Positions 60,309 to 64,000 of a stretch of DNA of 64,000 nt are shown piece by piece (within the stretch, counting starts at the first letter, position 1; each line of letters starts with the position of its first letter). The notes under the pieces were generated by a model. It had not been told where the DNA came from, searched no databases, and saw only the letters and a list, made by a program, of their open reading frames with translations. The stretch spans positions 62,001-126,000 of the forward strand of contig CAMQYZ010000004.1 in NCBI GenBank assembly GCA_947039505.1, given 5' to 3'. The position numbers and the translations under genes are program-made. The DNA is from an uncultured Mycoplasma sp. GTDB lineage: Bacteria > Bacillota_I > Bacilli_A > Mycoplasmatales > Metamycoplasmataceae.

Positions 60309-60686
60309 TTACTCTTCTTTTTTAGAAGTTTTTTTAACTACTGGTTTTTTAGCAGTTTCTTTTGCAGCAATTTTTTTTGCACTAGGTTTTCTTACTTTTG
60401 CTTTTTTAACTGATTTACCTTTAGATAATTTATCTTTTGATAAAGAATATTCTTCTCAAAATTTTTCTTGTTTCAATAAATTTCTAACTGTATCAGTAGG
60501 TTGTGCACCATTATCTAATCATTTAGTAATTAACTCTTTGTTTAATTTCAATTCTTCAGATAATGGATTAAAATATCCTAACTCTTCTATAAAACGCCCA
60601 TCTCTAGGTGCTCTAGCATCCGCTGCTACAATTCTATAAAAGGCATTGAATTTATTACCCATACGTTTTAATCTCAATTTTACCAT
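60309..60686 (-). CDS. rpsP: Ribosomal protein S16 with a basic tail
   Basis: S16 core (about 1-85): [38 protein letters not shown], shown here only in outline, followed by [18 protein letters not shown]. The C-terminal 40 residues are a Lys/Ala-rich extension ([17 protein letters not shown]) absent from short S16 forms. AAGGAGGACAA precedes the ATG. First gene of rpsP-trmD-rplS; rimM, usual between the first two, is missing here. 125 residues. Confidence 0.95.
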
Positions 60687-60730
60687 TTGTCCTCCTTAAT
60701 AATTTTTAAAATATAACTAAATTTTAACAC

Positions 60731-60782
60731 AAAAACAAAAATAGGTGTCAAGTATTTTTGCTTGACACCTATTTTTGTTTTT
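60731..60782. terminator. Very strong hairpin terminator after phoU
   Basis: A perfect 22-bp stem (60731-60752 with 60761-60782) around an eight-base loop, with GGTGTCAAG at its core and T-rich arms. It begins four bases after the phoU stop and separates the pst operon from rpsP. Confidence 0.9.
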
Positions 60783-60786
60783 AAAA

Positions 60787-61428
60787 CTAACTAATTTCTT
60801 TAGAAACAACATTTGCAAAAATACTTTTTATTCTTTCTAATGTTATTTCCATTGATTTAACAATTTGAGAAATTGGAAAATAATCTAATTCATTATCCTC
60901 ATTTGCTAATTGCAATCTAATAGCTTTAATTGCTTCGTGAGATAATTCAATAAAGTCTGAATACATTTTTTCAGTTTGATCAAAAATATCCTTTATTTTT
61001 TTATCTTTATATATTTTGATATATTTTTGTAATAAATCTAGATAAGTTTTGGATAAATCCTTAATCATCACAATGTGATTTTGATTTACTTGCTTTCTAA
61101 CAAATGTTTTTGCTATATTTAAAGAATAAATAGTAGCTATTGCAATATCTTTTGCAGAGTAAATAATAGAAATTACAAATCTTAAATGATTAGCTCTAGG
61201 ATCATCTTTTGAAATTGTTCAAATACACTCATCAACTAAATCTCTTTCCTTTTGTTCCGCCTCTTTCACTCTTGATGCAATTGAATCTATTATCTTGTGA
61301 CCATTTTCTTGGTTAAAAATATATTTTCATAATTTTTCATGTGTGGCAAAAGAATATTCTAAAAATTCTAAAACCATTTTTTTTAAATTTTTTTCTGATG
61401 TTATTAATGAATTATAATTAGTAGCCAT
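60787..61428 (-). CDS. phoU: Phosphate transport regulator PhoU
   Basis: PhoU proteins damp phosphate uptake by acting on the Pst transporter. The 213-residue, all-helical sequence has two PhoU repeats, with E/D-rich metal-binding helices (VKEAEQKERDLVDECIW and related second-half stretch). The ATG overlaps the pstB stop (TAATG). No PhoR/PhoB pair is seen, so it may act directly on the transporter. Several positions are TGA-Trp. Confidence 0.85.
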
Positions 61429-62282
61429 TATCCTATCCTTCCATTAATATAATCTTTTGTTTCCTTTTTATTCGGTGTTAAAAATATGCTTTTTGTTTTT
61501 CCTGTTTCCACAATTTTTCCTTGATAAAAAAAGAATGTTTCATCACTTATTCTTTGCGCTTGAGCCATTGAATGAGTTACAATAATTATTGTATATTTTT
61601 GTTTTAATTGTAAAATTAATTCTTCAATTTTTATAGTTGCAATTGGATCTAAGGCAGATGTTGGTTCATCCATTAGTAAAACTTCTGGCTCCATAGCAAT
61701 AGCTCTTGCAATACACAATCTTTGTTGTTGACCTCCAGAAAGACTAGTACCTAAGTCATCAAGATTATTTTTAACATCTTCTCATAAAGCAGCATTTTCC
61801 AAAGATTCTTGGACAATTTTATCCAAAACTTTTTTATCATGAATTCCATTAGATTTTGGACCGTAGGCTACATTATCATAAATTGAAATAGGAAATGGTG
61901 TTGGCTTTTGAAAAACCATACCAACTCTAGATCTTAAAGTTGTAACTGGAATTTTTTTAGATTTTATATTTAGATTATCAAAAAAAATGTCTCCTTCACA
62001 TATAACTCCATCAATCAAATCATTCATTCTATTTAAAGCTCTAAGAAAAGTTGATTTACCACACCCTGAAGGACCAATGAAAGAAGTTATTTGTTTTAAT
62101 TTAATACTTGCATTTATATCATATAAAGCTTGCTTTTCACCGTTTTTATACCATAGTGAAAAATCATTAATTTCAAAAATATTTTTTTTTGAAAATCCTT
62201 CTTTTGTTTCTATCAAAACCGTTTCTCTGTTTTTCTTTTTTGAAATTTTACTCATAAAATTTTCTTTAAAATTTGATTTCAT
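61428..62282 (-). CDS. pstB: Phosphate ABC transporter ATP-binding protein PstB
   Basis: The ATPase of the Pst importer. The 284-residue protein has Walker [10 protein letters not shown], the Q-loop [19 protein letters not shown], the signature [18 protein letters not shown], and Walker [13 protein letters not shown] with the H-loop VTHSMAQ. The N-terminal 40 residues are an extra charged stretch; an internal ATG (MSKISKKKN) is another possible start. It lies two bases after the permease stop. Confidence 0.96.
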
Positions 62283-62284
62283 AT

Positions 62285-64000
62285 TTATTTAATTAACTCC
62301 TTGTTTACTTTTTGCTTTTTGTCATTTTGCAATGATTCTTTTAAATAATCTTTAAATTGATTTAAATGACTTTTGATTGATTTTCTTGCAGGAATTATAA
62401 CATAACCAATAATTACCAATGAAAAAACTAATAGCATAGCAACTAAAGCTGCTTCATATTGAACTCATTTCGCATTAGATGATGTTGAGAATATTTGGGC
62501 ATAAATATGTGTTGTTAATGTTGTTCCGGGTCTATTCAACGCTGTATCAGCAGAAGATGATAATCCTGCCGTTAAATATAGCGGAGCTGTTTCCGAAAGT
62601 ATTCTACCAATTATTGTAATTATATTTCCTGTTATTGCAACCAATGCCATTGGAACTATTAATTTTTTGATTGTTTCACTCTTAGTATTTCCTAGAGAGT
62701 ATGAGTTCATTCTAATTTCATCAGGAATATTTCTTAACGATTGTTCAAGTAATCTAATGAATGTAGGAATAATAACTATTACTACAGTTAATGCTCCGGC
62801 AATTAATGAATTTCCCATTGTTCCACTATTAGTCATACCTAATGTTTTAATGAAAAATAACATTCCGAACATTCCAAATAAAATAGATGGAGTAGAAGAA
62901 AGTGAATCCAACATAAAGATAATTGTTTTCTTTAAAAATCCTTTTTTAGCATATTCATTTAAATAAACTGCAATAAATAAAGCAATAGGAAAACTAATAG
63001 TCAAACAAACAACAATTAATAATAATGTGTTTAAAAATGATTGACCTACTGTATTTTTTGTATAATCTCAAATTGTCGATGAATCTTTTGTTGTTGAAAT
63101 TATTCCATTAACCACAATATCCCCAATAATTCATGCTAAAAATGAGAAACAAATAATTATACTAATCGTTTCCAAAGTTATTTTATATTTAAAATACAAA
63201 TTTCCATATTTATAATTATTATTTCTATCCTTAATATAATTAATTGTTTCAGGTAAATTGTTTGAATCAATTACATGATTACTTTTAAATGATTGTTTTT
63301 CAAAAAACATTTTTATATTTGTTGGAATGAACATGAAAAATGCAGCAATATTATTTCTTACTTTAACAATCTTCACATTTCTAGAAGCTTTTTTTGATTT
63401 TGTTATTATAGAAATAACAATATTTAGCAACATCGAAATAATAAGCATTATTAAACCGAAAGCATACAACAATGGTCTAATTTTTTCTGGATCAGAATCA
63501 GCAAACATAGTTGATGATATATAAGCACCTAGTGATTGTGAAGATGAATTTAGCAATGAGAAAAATCCATCTTGAAAGGCTTCGTTAGAAGGTTGCGATT
63601 GAAGAATCATAGATACTGCCATAGACTCACCAATAGCCCTTGATATAGCAACAACAACAGCGACAACAATTCCTGATTTAGCAGCTTTTTTACAAACTTT
63701 ATAAATTGATTTTGTTTTAGAATTACCCAAAGCCAATGAGTTATCCAACAAACTAGGATCAATGGCATTTAATGAATCTAATGTCATAGAAATAATTGTA
63801 GGAATAATCATAAAAGCTAACATTATGGATGCATTAAATATTGAGTTTCTAGAAATTCCAAATAAAGAATTGAATAATAAACCCAATGAATTTACTGCAA
63901 ACAAACCAAAAATAACAGATGGAATTCCTGATAATGTTTGAAACAAAATCATGACTTTTTTTCTTCACCTCTTATGAAGGCGATATTTTGTAAAAATTGC
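62285..64000 (-). CDS. pstA: Fused phosphate ABC permease PstC-PstA (5' end outside the window)
   Basis: One open frame of at least 571 residues contains both permease halves. The first half (window end to about 63420) has QTLSGIPSVIFGLFAV and SLALGNSKTKSIYKV and resembles PstC; it already includes its inner-membrane EAA-type loop. The second half has LSSTPSILFGMFGMLFF, SYSLGNTKSETIKKLIVP and GRILSETAPLY and resembles PstA. Between them is a polar linker of about 90 residues (SFKSNHVIDSNNLPETINY). A basic C-terminal tail follows the last helix. The start and any pstS gene lie beyond the right edge. Fused permeases are known in M. genitalium-type genomes. Confidence 0.93.

Noticed and set aside
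62667..62966. Plus-strand open frame opposite the phosphate permease
   Set aside because: Antisense to PstA-like helices, no ribosome-binding site, no neighbour on that strand.

Overview
This window is chromosomal DNA from a mollicute, a wall-less relative of the Firmicutes. It is very AT-rich, and nearly every long gene reads only if TGA is translated as tryptophan (genetic code 4). All gene limits below use that code, which joins pieces that would look like separate fragments under the standard code. Several traits fit the hominis-type mycoplasmas better than Spiroplasma or Mesoplasma: a 5S rRNA gene standing apart from 16S and 23S, an arcA-arcB-arcC arginine pathway beside a fructose PTS, a fused PstC-PstA permease, and membrane families seen mainly in mycoplasmas. 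That placement is inference and no species is named.

Layout. 1-2.4 kb: the end of an unknown protein and comEC/comEA (minus). 2.5-4.0 kb: a decayed uracil permease. 4.0-5.7 kb: RNase P RNA, a membrane-anchored protein and pgsA. 5.7-18.7 kb: lon, an ECF S component, the divergent ktrB/ktrA potassium system, nicotinate phosphoribosyltransferase, lspA, a J-domain membrane protein next to a large low-complexity tail-anchored protein, and a P-type ATPase. 19-24.6 kb: nfo, tRNA-Leu(CAA), then secG-rnr-smpB-ssrA (RNase R and trans-translation) facing rarA. 24.6-25.2 kb: a gene-poor stretch with a helicase remnant. 25.2-30.0 kb: the arginine deiminase operon with an APC transporter. 30.2-30.8 kb: rplU-rpmA. 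31-34.2 kb: an accessory cluster of two duplicated small membrane proteins, a protein resembling bacterial sialyltransferases, and another membrane protein. 34.2-40.2 kb: truB, a HAD phosphatase, ribF, rpsO, a potassium channel, glyA and hslO. 40.2-44.1 kb: a DeoR-type regulator with fruA and fruK. 44.1-47.9 kb: pnuC, ppa, tRNA-Leu(UAA), a dUTPase and gpsA. 48-55.7 kb: rpoB-rpoC. 55.9-57 kb: whiA and the lone 5S gene. 57-60.7 kb: a membrane protein, a ROK kinase and rpsP-trmD-rplS. 60.8-64 kb: phoU, pstB and the fused pstCA gene, which runs off the window.

How it works together. Energy comes from arginine (deiminase, carbamoyltransferase, carbamate kinase) and from fructose through fructose-1-phosphate. 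NAD precursors are salvaged by PncB and PnuC, and phosphate enters through Pst. Stalled translation is handled by SmpB, tmRNA, RNase R and Lon. At least seven genes have a perfect TATAAT box 6-7 bases before the ATG and no Shine-Dalgarno site, so leaderless mRNAs look common. The least expected find is the sialyltransferase-like protein at 31.7-33.3 kb. No CRISPR array, insertion sequence, prophage or replication origin was seen.
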